Origin: Dyadobacter arcticus
Lineage (GTDB): Bacteria > Bacteroidota > Bacteroidia > Cytophagales > Spirosomataceae
Length of the DNA: 64,000 bases
Reading direction: 5' to 3'
Assembly: GCF_011762185.1 (NCBI RefSeq)
Contig: NZ_JAASQJ010000001.1
Span: 1,178,001-1,242,000 of the forward strand
A program made the position numbers and the translations under genes. How positions within the stretch are numbered: the first letter of the stretch is position 1; each line of letters starts with the position of its first letter. Below the pieces are notes generated by a model. The model ran no database searches, had not been told where the DNA came from, and saw only the letters and a list, made by a program, of their open reading frames with translations. Below, piece by piece: positions 42,132 to 49,884 of the stretch.

Positions 42132-43874
42132 TCCCAGAGCTTGTTTTAACTCTAGCAGGTAAGGGTTTTTTTCTGCCATATAATTAAATTTTTCCGCGGG
42201 CGTGTAGGGCATCCGGCTCACTTCCTCAGGAGCAACACGAGCATTGATATCCAGCTTGGGTGCATCGATCCGGCTTTTTAAATAACCAAGTAAATCGTAG
42301 CGGACGTTCTGAATGGCTTCGAGCTGATGCGCATTGTCCAATACAATTTCAATGGTGTATCCTTCGAGATTGAATTTCCTCCCCAATGAAATTTCCTCCG
42401 AAGTTGAATTCCCTGACTGTTTTCGTTTTTCGGCAAACTCTGTCCAATTCTTTTGCAGCGTCTCAAATGATAGTTCTTCTTTCCTAATCTCATTTGCAAA
42501 AGTATTGTCAGTCTTATCCGCCTGTTGAACAAGCGACTCCTTATGCTCCTTTGTAACCGAGATCGAGGCCGTGTTTAGGGAAATGGTATTTTTTAACTTT
42601 GATGAAGCCGGTACTGGTTGCGACACCTGAAGGCTGGATTGGTGGGATGTACCATTGGATAGAGGCTTGCCAGGGTAACTTTCTTCCCGAACCAAAGCCG
42701 GTACATTCAGTGAATGCTCAGGCTCAACTTTTTTTTTTGCCGTTTCATCAACGGCTGAAAGAGAATTCAGTTGAAGGATATGAGGTAAGTTGGCGAGCTT
42801 TATAAGGCAAAGCTCTGCATGAAGTCGCTGGTTTTTAGCAGACTTATAGTTAATGTCACATTGACCAGCGACACTTAAAGCCGACAATAAAAAACTCATG
42901 TCAGCCGACCCAGATTGTTCGATATACTTGCGTTCCGCGGATTCTGAGACCTGCAGAAGCGTTACGGTAGACGGATCCCTGCAAACCAGTAAGTTCCGGA
43001 AATGCTCTAAAAGTCCGACCACAAACAAATGTCCGTCAAAACCCTTTCGAAGGATTTCATCAAAAAGGATTAATGACTTTGCAATGCTTCCCGAAGTAAG
43101 TGCGTCTGTAATTTTGAAATAATAATCATAATCCAGAATGTGCAAGTTTTCAAGAACAGCCTCATAAGTCAGGCGGTTGTCCGTTGAAAAAGTAACATTC
43201 AGGTCGAACATAGAAAGCGCGTCCCGAAGGCCACCGTCCGCTTTCTGACTAATTAATTCCAGTGCTTCCTTTTCTGTGGATATTCCTTCTTTTTGCGCGA
43301 TATCTGCTAAATGATAGGCGATATCCTTGGGTTGGATACGGTTAAAGTCAAAAATCTGACAGCGCGAGAGAATGGTTGGAAGTATTTTATGCTTTTCGGT
43401 CGTTGCGAGGATGAATATCGCATAGCCAGGCGGTTCTTCCAGTGTTTTTAAAAAAGCATTGAAAGCTGCCTGCGACAGCATATGGACTTCATCGATAATA
43501 TAGATTTTATAATTACCGGTTTGAGGAGGATAACGTACCTGATCGATCAGGTTTCTGATGTCTTCGACCGAATTATTGGAAGCTGCATCCAATTCATGAA
43601 TGTTGAAGGATGCATTGTTTTGAAAACTCACACAGGATTCACATTCTCCACAAGCCTCAACATCATCTCCAAGGTTTTGACAGTTTATGGTTTTGGCCAG
43701 AATTCGCGCGCAGGTTGTTTTTCCGACACCTCTTGGACCACAAAAAAGAAAGGCTTGCGCCAGGTGATTGGTACGGATCGCATTTTTTAAAGTGGTGGTG
43801 ATGTGTGACTGCCCAACAACGGAGTCGAAGGTAACCGGACGGTATTTTCTGGCTGAAACAACGAAATGATCCAT
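42114..43874 (-). CDS. dnaX: DNA polymerase III subunit gamma/tau
   Basis: DnaX is the ATPase of the clamp loader. The ATG at 43874 (MDHFVVSARKYRPVTFDSVVGQSH) gives 586 residues; an 11-codon TTG extension is left out. Visible are Walker A GPRGVGKTT (about 43-51), a zinc-binding cluster C-x8-CGECESC, Walker B/DExx IIDEVHMLS, sensor I ATTEKHKILPTILSRC and an RFC-like helical domain. A linker and a tau-like C-terminal domain (about 440-586, FETLQKNWTEFAEKRKQSG to LKQALGLDV) follow. No frameshift slippery run typical of gamma production was identified. It overlaps convergent coaE by 18 bp. Confidence 0.96.
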   Translation of the reverse strand: MDHFVVSARKYRPVTFDSVVGQSHITTTLKNAIRTNHLAQAFLFCGPRGVGKTTCARILAKTINCQNLGDDVEACGECESCVSFQNNASFNIHELDAASNNSVEDIRNLIDQVRYPPQTGNYKIYIIDEVHMLSQAAFNAFLKTLEEPPGYAIFILATTEKHKILPTILSRCQIFDFNRIQPKDIAYHLADIAQKEGISTEKEALELISQKADGGLRDALSMFDLNVTFSTDNRLTYEAVLENLHILDYDYYFKITDALTSGSIAKSLILFDEILRKGFDGHLFVVGLLEHFRNLLVCRDPSTVTLLQVSESAERKYIEQSGSADMSFLLSALSVAGQCDINYKSAKNQRLHAELCLIKLANLPHILQLNSLSAVDETAKKKVEPEHSLNVPALVREESYPGKPLSNGTSHQSSLQVSQPVPASSKLKNTISLNTASISVTKEHKESLVQQADKTDNTFANEIRKEELSFETLQKNWTEFAEKRKQSGNSTSEEISLGRKFNLEGYTIEIVLDNAHQLEAIQNVRYDLLGYLKSRIDAPKLDINARVAPEEVSRMPYTPAEKFNYMAEKNPYLLELKQALGLDVDF

Positions 43875-43909
43875 GCCGCAAGATACTCCCGTGCACTGGA
43901 TTTTCAAAG

Positions 43910-44764
43910 CTACTTTTTGGTGATCAAGGGGTATACACGGACGTAATCGATTTCCATTTTTCGTGGGAAAATGCTGTCATCTACCCCCTTCTGGCCCCCC
44001 CAATTGCCGCCAACGGCAATGTTTAAAATTAAATGCAGTGGTTTATCAAAAGGCCATTCCTGCCATTGATACGACGATTCTTTTGCGAATTTAAAGTATG
44101 AATTACCATCGACTAGGATCGAAATAGTATCTGGCGTCCACTCGCAGGAATAAATGTGAAAGTCATCTGATACATTCGGCACGATCAGATTATTGCCCTT
44201 GTTGGTATGGATTGAATGGTTGAAAGCTTTGGTGTGAACATTGCCATGAACCCGGTTCTGATCAAAACCGACATGTTCCATGATATCAATCTCGCCATTG
44301 TCTGGCCAACCTTTGTTACCATAGTTGTTTTCGCTGAATAGCATCCAAATGGCAGGCCAGGTACCACGTCCCGATGGGAGCTTTGCGCGAATTTCAAATT
44401 TTCCGTACAGAAAATCACCTTTCCCTTTCGAAACCAGACGCGCAGAACTGTAATTGGCTTTTCCTGACTTTTCCTTAATGGCGGTAATCACCAAATTTCC
44501 GTTTTCGACTTTGGAATTTTCGATTTTGCTGGTATAATCTTCCAGCTCGTTGTTGCCCCAGCCATGATCGCCCAAATCATAACTCCATTTGGAAGCATCA
44601 GGCTTGCCGGTGTAGTCAAATTCGTCCTGCCAGGAAGGGGTTGCGGCGAATTGGTATTGAATAATTCCCGCAGTTTCGGGCGCGCTGGAAGGTTGCGAAC
44701 AGCACGTTAAAAAGCTGCTTACAACTATCGGAATTGCTGCTAATACATGTCTAGGACTTGTCAT
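43910..44764 (-). CDS. Glycoside hydrolase family 16 lipoprotein (beta-glucanase-like)
   Basis: The 284-residue protein has a lipoprotein-type signal (SSFLTCC near 16-22) and one GH16 domain. The catalytic motif is GEIDIMEHVG, with nucleophile Glu158, Asp160 and acid/base Glu163, in the ExDxxE form seen in laminarinases. Supporting segments are FDYTGKPDASKWSYDLGDHGWGNNELEDY, GKFEIRAKLPSGRGTWPAIWML and FHIYSCEWTPDTISILVDG. It probably cleaves a beta-1,3 or mixed-linkage glucan at the cell surface or in the periplasm. Its first 14 bp overlap the 51-codon ORF upstream, so translation may be coupled. Confidence 0.93.
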   Translation of the reverse strand: MTSPRHVLAAIPIVVSSFLTCCSQPSSAPETAGIIQYQFAATPSWQDEFDYTGKPDASKWSYDLGDHGWGNNELEDYTSKIENSKVENGNLVITAIKEKSGKANYSSARLVSKGKGDFLYGKFEIRAKLPSGRGTWPAIWMLFSENNYGNKGWPDNGEIDIMEHVGFDQNRVHGNVHTKAFNHSIHTNKGNNLIVPNVSDDFHIYSCEWTPDTISILVDGNSYFKFAKESSYQWQEWPFDKPLHLILNIAVGGNWGGQKGVDDSIFPRKMEIDYVRVYPLITKK

Positions 44765-44906
44765 TATCTTGGTTTGGTGCAGGCTTGTTATCCAGAAAGG
44801 AAAGATCCAGGGTTCTTAGCATAGCATTACACTCATCTAGTTTTTTCTGAACAATCTCATAGCCTTTACGCTTCTCCAGGGGCAGATTCTTTTTTGAAAC
44901 TTTCAT
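44751..44906 (-). CDS. 51-codon ORF overlapping both neighbours
   Basis: Reading leftward, ATG at 44906 to TAG at 44751 encodes 51 residues: MKVSKKNLPLEKRKGYEIVQ, then KKLDECNAMLRTLDLSFLD and a hydrophilic tail ending PNQDNDKS. Its start overlaps the stop of the DUF6934-like gene (ATGA at 44906-44903) and its stop lies inside the GH16 gene start (14-bp overlap). The product is basic at the N-terminus and helical in the middle. I do not recognise it. The coupling to the DUF6934-like gene suggests a two-protein module. Confidence 0.65.
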   Translation of the reverse strand: MKVSKKNLPLEKRKGYEIVQKKLDECNAMLRTLDLSFLDNKPAPNQDNDKS

Positions 44907-45343
44907 AATTTCTTTTTAATTAGGTAAAATTCGTAGGAATTATTGACAGAAAACGGATACCGAACGCCGTCTTTTACACCATATACTTCGTAAACTTTAG
45001 AAAATTCAACTAACTCTCTTCCTATTACAATACTATAAAGCCTTTGTCTCCTGGAATCACTCCCTCTGAAAATTACGTAGGAATTGGAATTTTTGGTTAA
45101 AAAATCACCCATTATTTTAATGACTGTGGCAATAACTATCCGCAGGTCGTTGTTGTTTGTTTCCGAAATATCGCACAAGCTGCCATCAGACAGAACATCA
45201 AGCAGAGCCAAATTATATATTCCGGCGACATCTGTGCGACTTATCAAAACGATCTTTTGAACTTGTTTTTCTTTACTGACACTGACAAACTCATAATAAA
45301 GCTGTTCACGTGATAGCTTAAAAGGATAACCATTTTCATTCAT
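44903..45343 (-). CDS. DUF6934-like protein
   Basis: The 146-residue product starts at the ATG at 45343 (MNENGYPFKLSREQLYYEFVSVS); the frame is open 12 codons upstream. Landmarks are KIVLISRTDVAGIYNLALLDVLSDGSLCDISETNNNDLRIVIATVIKIMGDFL and FRGSDSRRQRLYSIVIGREL, which I recall as the DUF6934 pattern of Bacteroidota; the conserved R-R-x-R-L-Y suggests nucleic-acid or nucleotide contact. No function is known to me. It overlaps a 51-codon ORF by ATGA. A -7-like TAAGTTTG (45384-45377, minus) lies about 35 bp upstream. Confidence 0.72.
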   Translation of the reverse strand: MNENGYPFKLSREQLYYEFVSVSKEKQVQKIVLISRTDVAGIYNLALLDVLSDGSLCDISETNNNDLRIVIATVIKIMGDFLTKNSNSYVIFRGSDSRRQRLYSIVIGRELVEFSKVYEVYGVKDGVRYPFSVNNSYEFYLIKKKL

Positions 45344-45463
45344 TCTGTTGGAGGTAAGTGTGCGTAACAATTGTACCAAACTTAGAACATTTTAGACAAA
45401 AATGGAAATACGTCCGGAGGTTGAATCGACCTGTTACTTTTGCTGGTAATCAAGTTTCAACCA

Positions 45464-46462
45464 ATGAAAGAATTTAAGTTTACAACCGAGGTTAACATAA
45501 AGCCATCCGATTGGAAGATCAGCCATCATTCCAAGGTTCTGACCATCGGTTCTTGCTTTGCCGAAGTATTGGGAGCGCAGTTATCACATTACAAATTAAA
45601 TGTTCAGAACAACCCATTCGGAACGGTCTTCAATCCGTTGGCAATCAGTAAAATTTTAGATTCTGCAATTGAGGACAGAAAACCGAATTCGGATTTATTT
45701 GTTGAAAGTTCAGATCAAATATGGCTCCACCATGATTTTCATTCATCGCAGTGGGGCACAAATAGAGCAGCCCTTGAATCGAAGTTGACAGAGCAATTGA
45801 TGTCGGTTAAGGTATTTTTGAAAGAAGCGAATGTAATGGTCATTACGCTGGGAACAGCATACGCCTACCGACATAAAAAAACCAATCAGATCATCGGAAA
45901 CTGCCATAAACTGGCCGCTGATCAATTTGTGAAAGAATTACTTCATCCCGATCAAATCAGCATTGCATTAGAGCAAATACTTCAGAAACTACAAGCGTTC
46001 CGGCGCGAACTCAGGATCATTCTGACAGTGAGTCCCGTACGGCACACAAAAGACACACTAGCATTAAATCAGGTTAGTAAATCAACATTAAGATTGGTTT
46101 GCCACAGGTTATCTGAAAAATACAAGCATAATGACTATTTCCCTTCTTATGAAATCTTGCTCGATGAATTGCGTGACTATCGCTTCTATAAGGAAGACCT
46201 CATTCATCCAAGCAAGACGGCTGAAGACTATATTTTCAATAAATTCGCTGAAACATATCTGAGTCCGGAAGCGATTGATTTTATGAAGGAATGGGATCAC
46301 ATCATTCACGCAATGGAACACAGGCCGCTACATGGCCCCACGCCAGGACAACTTAATCTGCTGTTGTCGATCCGGAACAAGCTGAATTCAATTTCCGGAA
46401 ATGTGAATGTTTCCAAAGAGCTGGCAGAGATAGAAAGAAGAGTGGCCGAATTTCCCGTATAA
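45464..46462 (+). CDS. GSCFA-domain protein (SGNH-like)
   Basis: The 332-residue product starts at the ATG at 45464 (MKEFKFTTEVNIKPSDWKIS); a TTG frame start at 45440 is less likely. The name-giving motif VLTIGSCFAEVLGAQL is at about residues 29-44, with NPFGTVFNPLAI and TLGTAYAYRH further on, and SPVRHTKD, YFPSYEILLDELRDYRFYKEDLIHPS towards the C-terminus. The Ser of GSCFA and the late Asp/His pair (DLIHPS) form an SGNH-type hydrolase site. The substrate is unknown. A -7 element TACTTTTG (45435-45442) precedes the ATG by 21 bp. Confidence 0.9.
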   Translation: MKEFKFTTEVNIKPSDWKISHHSKVLTIGSCFAEVLGAQLSHYKLNVQNNPFGTVFNPLAISKILDSAIEDRKPNSDLFVESSDQIWLHHDFHSSQWGTNRAALESKLTEQLMSVKVFLKEANVMVITLGTAYAYRHKKTNQIIGNCHKLAADQFVKELLHPDQISIALEQILQKLQAFRRELRIILTVSPVRHTKDTLALNQVSKSTLRLVCHRLSEKYKHNDYFPSYEILLDELRDYRFYKEDLIHPSKTAEDYIFNKFAETYLSPEAIDFMKEWDHIIHAMEHRPLHGPTPGQLNLLLSIRNKLNSISGNVNVSKELAEIERRVAEFPV

Positions 46463-46524
46463 GATCAAACTCATTGACCAGATTTAGTGTTGCATAGTAT
46501 CAGTCGAAGTCCTCAACCAATATA

Positions 46525-47631
46525 ATGGGAGAATTTACAATCAATAAAGAAAAAGTTTTACAAGCATTAAGCACCGTAGAAGAACCGGATCTTAAAAAGG
46601 ACCTGGTGACGCTTGGAATGATCCAGGATATTGAGGTCGGCGTTAACCAGGTCCGTTTTACGGTTGTGCTCACAACCCCGGCTTGTCCCCTCAAAGAATT
46701 GATCAAAAGAAATTGTGAAGCTGCTATTCACGAGCATTTAAGCCCTGATGTTGAGGTTGTTATCAATTTAACAGCCAATGTGACCACGAGTAGGCATTCG
46801 GGGCCGCTGATTCCGGGAGTTAAGAATGTAATCGCTATATCGTCAGGAAAAGGCGGTGTTGGGAAATCAACGGTGACCGCTAATCTTGCGATGGCTTTAC
46901 ACCGTTCAGGGGCAAAAGTGGGGATCATTGATGCCGATATTTCAGGTCCATCTATTCCTATAATGTTCGGTGCGCAGGATATGCAGCCAACGATCACACC
47001 AAAAGATGGCAAAAACTACATTAATCCGATCCGGCAATACGGGATCAAAATGATTTCCATTGGTTTTCTGACACCACCAGATAGTGCGGTAGTTTGGCGG
47101 GGACCCATGGCTAGTCAGGCTTTGAAACAGTTTTTTGGTGACACAGATTGGGGTGAATTGGATTACCTTCTAATCGACCTTCCTCCCGGCACGAGTGATA
47201 TCCATTTAACGCTTGTTCAAACCGTGCCCGTAACTGGTGCCGTAATTGTTACTACCCCTCAGAAAGTCGCTTTGGCAGATGCCATTAAAGGTTTAGCAAT
47301 GTTTAAACAACCGCAGATCAATGTTCCTATTTTAGGTATCATTGAAAACATGGCCTGGTTTACGCCCGAGGAACTTCCTGATCATCAGTATTTTATTTTT
47401 GGAAAAGGGGGTGGACAATCTCTTGCTGACAAATTTGATGTTCCTTTACTGGGCCAGATTCCATTGGTACAGGGAATCCGGGAAGCGGGAGATGAAGGCC
47501 GACCGGCTGTAATGGACACCAATCCGGTTGTGAACGACGCATTTCGTGATGCAGCAGAGTCACTTGCTCAGCAGGTAGCTATCAGAAATGCATCCCGCGA
47601 GAAAACAAGGGCAGTGGAAATTCAGGTTTAG
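46525..47631 (+). CDS. mrp: Mrp/NBP35-family Fe-S carrier ATPase with an N-terminal MIP18 (DUF59) domain
   Basis: Mrp/ApbC proteins bind and transfer Fe-S clusters using a deviant Walker ATPase. The 368-residue product has a DUF59/MIP18 domain (about 5-80; TPACPLKELIKRNCEAAI) and a ParA-like domain with SSGKGGVGKSTVTANLAMAL (about 109-128), DADISGPSIPIMFG and DLPPGTSDIHLTLVQ. The CxxC usually found before the C-terminal FGKGGG is absent: the equivalent segment is ENMAWFTPEELPDHQYFIFGKGGG. Related Bacteroidota proteins look the same as I recall. It precedes a single-domain Nfu by 66 bp, so the two form an iron-sulfur pair. Confidence 0.94.
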   Translation: MGEFTINKEKVLQALSTVEEPDLKKDLVTLGMIQDIEVGVNQVRFTVVLTTPACPLKELIKRNCEAAIHEHLSPDVEVVINLTANVTTSRHSGPLIPGVKNVIAISSGKGGVGKSTVTANLAMALHRSGAKVGIIDADISGPSIPIMFGAQDMQPTITPKDGKNYINPIRQYGIKMISIGFLTPPDSAVVWRGPMASQALKQFFGDTDWGELDYLLIDLPPGTSDIHLTLVQTVPVTGAVIVTTPQKVALADAIKGLAMFKQPQINVPILGIIENMAWFTPEELPDHQYFIFGKGGGQSLADKFDVPLLGQIPLVQGIREAGDEGRPAVMDTNPVVNDAFRDAAESLAQQVAIRNASREKTRAVEIQV

Positions 47632-47697
47632 CGGACTGTCGCTGTATTTGATTTTTTGAATATATTCATGCATATTAGCAAATAGATTTTCGTAAAA

Positions 47698-47955
47698 ATG
47701 GATTCAAAAGAGAGAACGATTGAGCTTATAGAGCAGGCGCTCGAGACCGTACGTCCGTATTTGCATGCGGATGGTGGTGATGTGAAATTGATTGAGGTGA
47801 CGGATGATCTAATTGTTAAATTAGAATTGCAGGGATCTTGTCAAAGCTGCCCGATGAGCGCAATGACGTTCCGCGCAGGCCTTGAAGAATCAATCAGAAA
47901 GGCAGTTCCTTATGTTACAAAAGTGGTATCGATTAACATTCCTGAGTTGGCTTAA
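47698..47955 (+). CDS. Single-domain Nfu iron-sulfur scaffold
   Basis: The 85-residue protein is one NifU C-terminal domain: VRPYLHADGGDVKLIEVTDDLIVKLELQGSCQSCPMSAMTFRAGLEESIRKAVP, with ligands Cys48 and Cys51. It should bind a 4Fe-4S or 2Fe-2S cluster as a dimer and pass it on. It follows mrp by 66 bp on the same strand and is closed by a strong terminator. The two-domain paralogue is at 109-705. Confidence 0.95.
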   Translation: MDSKERTIELIEQALETVRPYLHADGGDVKLIEVTDDLIVKLELQGSCQSCPMSAMTFRAGLEESIRKAVPYVTKVVSINIPELA

Positions 47956-47982
47956 AACTTCGAATAGTTCGTATAATAACTC

Positions 47983-48018
47983 AAAAAGCAGTTTCCTGAA
48001 CAGGTAACTGCTTTTTTT
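47983..48018 (+). terminator. Rho-independent terminator after the mrp-nfu unit
   Basis: AAAGCAGTT pairs with AACTGCTTT, continued by an inner CCTG/CAGG stem around AA, and followed by seven T. It lies 27 bp after the Nfu stop. A textbook intrinsic terminator. Confidence 0.9.
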
Positions 48019-48117
48019 GCTTAAAAATCCATTGGGTTTACCTCAGAAATTGATTCGTCTTGATTAGTGGCTTATATTGCAACAACGAATAAAATGCATC
48101 AATCCGGAATCTAAAAT

Positions 48118-49833
48118 ATGCGTATCGGAATCTTTTTTGGAGGTCCTTCCCGTGAAAGGGAAATTTCATTTGCGGGAGGAAAAACAGCTTTTGAATATTT
48201 AGATAAATCTCTTTTTGAACCGGTTCCTGTTTTTGTAGATAGCTTTGGCCGCTTCATCCTGCTCGAAAATGAGCTGATGTACGCAACTGAGATAAGGGAG
48301 TTTTATCCTGTCAAAAGCAATCAAAAGGACGGTTTTAGAACATATATTGAATCTTTTCCTGAACTCGTCGACCAGCCCATACCCGCTGAAATCGGGGTTA
48401 TTTTAACTCCATCGCAGTTCAAAGAACATTTCGATTTTGCGTTTCTCGCCATGCACGGACCAGATTGTGAAGACGGGGCTATTCAGGGATTGCTTGAATG
48501 GTATAAGATTCCATATAGCGGGCCTGGTTTAATGGGCTCCGCGGTGGGGATCGATAAGATCCTTCAAAATGAAATGATCGCGCTCGTGAACGGGCAGCAA
48601 AAGAAAAGCTGGACTTTGCGTTACGAACAATGGGTACCGCGGGAGTATCCGATCCTTTTTCAGGTGCTTAAAAAACACCTAGGTCTTCCACTGGTGATTA
48701 AAGCGCCGCATCAAGGATCCTCTATTGGGGTCGCCATTGTAAAAGACGATTCTTTGGAAGAGTTTATTTCTGCGGTTAACCAATGTTTTTTTCAAATTGA
48801 ATTAGATAAGACAACCTGGAAATCACTGGATAGCGCTGAAAAACTGGCCTGGGGACAGAAAATAGCCAATTTGGATGAAGGAATTGGTTTTCCGGTCGTA
48901 ATAGATGGAAAGATCGTCCATCACCCTTCCAGTCTGATTAGTGAGCTGGACACTTATTTTACCAATGACAATGAGCATGCATTTATAAGTAGCTTGAATG
49001 GAGAGGATCAGGTTCTGATCGAGGAATTTGTGAATGGGCAGGAATTTTCGTGTGGATGCATCCAGTTTGACGATGGAAAACCGCTCGCGTTACCACCAAG
49101 CGAAGTGATCAAAATGGTAAAGGTTTTCGATTTTAATGCAAAATATAAACCTGGGGCCAGTCGTAAACGTATTCCTGTTGACACTTCACTTGAAAAAAAC
49201 CAGGAAATTCAAAAGGTAATCGCGGCAGTGTTCCAGCAATTGGGCATCGACGTTTGTGTCCGTATCGATGGATTCCTGACGCCGGAAGGCATCATTGTGC
49301 TGCACGACCCCAATACCATTCCCGGCATGTCGCCAACGTCATTTATTTTCAAACAAATGGCGGAAATTGGATTGAATGTTACCCACGCACTTACGTATTT
49401 GGTGAGACAATCCATCAGGGAAAGGATCCGGACAGGGAAAAACACTTGGCGGCTCAGAAGCCTTTTAGAGACATTAGATGCGAGTATCATATCAAACAAT
49501 TCGGTCACAAAACCGACCAAAGTCATTGTTTTTGAATCAAATGACCAGGAATATGGGCAAGCCAGGCTTAAATATGGCCAGCTGAATGCAGCTGGGAGAG
49601 TTCAGCCAATACCGGTCCTGCATGCCGAAGACGGTAAATATTATAAGCTTACAAATCCGCTGATGTTCAAAGAGTATGTAGCTGATGTAGAAGCATTATT
49701 ACTTACTGAAAGACATCCGCTACTGGTAGAGACTTCTGAAAAAGCGAAAGCGCTCACCGCGTTTTATGCAGGCGAAGTATCGTATCAGGTAAGCGTTTAT
49801 TCTGACATTTCTTCGATGGCATTTCCTTCGTAA
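48118..49833 (+). CDS. Extended D-alanine--D-alanine ligase-like ATP-grasp protein
   Basis: The 571-residue protein has a Ddl N-terminal domain (GIFFGGPSREREISFAGGKTAFEYLD; LAMHGPDCEDGAIQGLLEWYKIPYSGPGLMGSAVGIDK) and an ATP-grasp core (LPLVIKAPHQGSSIGVAIVKDD; VLIEEFVNGQEFSCGCI). The metal/product motif is at about 396-404 as DPNTIPGM, where Ddl has ExNTxPGM: the Glu is Asp. A C-terminal region of about 130-150 residues beyond the usual end is unassigned. Length is well above standard Ddl (about 310-370), so it may join a different amino acid or D-Ala derivative. It starts a rightward run with the glycosidase and phosphomutase genes. Confidence 0.85.
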   Translation: MRIGIFFGGPSREREISFAGGKTAFEYLDKSLFEPVPVFVDSFGRFILLENELMYATEIREFYPVKSNQKDGFRTYIESFPELVDQPIPAEIGVILTPSQFKEHFDFAFLAMHGPDCEDGAIQGLLEWYKIPYSGPGLMGSAVGIDKILQNEMIALVNGQQKKSWTLRYEQWVPREYPILFQVLKKHLGLPLVIKAPHQGSSIGVAIVKDDSLEEFISAVNQCFFQIELDKTTWKSLDSAEKLAWGQKIANLDEGIGFPVVIDGKIVHHPSSLISELDTYFTNDNEHAFISSLNGEDQVLIEEFVNGQEFSCGCIQFDDGKPLALPPSEVIKMVKVFDFNAKYKPGASRKRIPVDTSLEKNQEIQKVIAAVFQQLGIDVCVRIDGFLTPEGIIVLHDPNTIPGMSPTSFIFKQMAEIGLNVTHALTYLVRQSIRERIRTGKNTWRLRSLLETLDASIISNNSVTKPTKVIVFESNDQEYGQARLKYGQLNAAGRVQPIPVLHAEDGKYYKLTNPLMFKEYVADVEALLLTERHPLLVETSEKAKALTAFYAGEVSYQVSVYSDISSMAFPS

Positions 49834-49884
49834 ATGTTGTAGATTGTATTTTGTATTTCATTCCTATCGAAAAAAGAGATCTTA

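Noticed and set aside
42114..43874. Programmed frameshift in dnaX
   Set aside because: No A-rich slippery heptamer followed by a strong stem and a nearby -1 stop was identified. The frame is open to the tau end.
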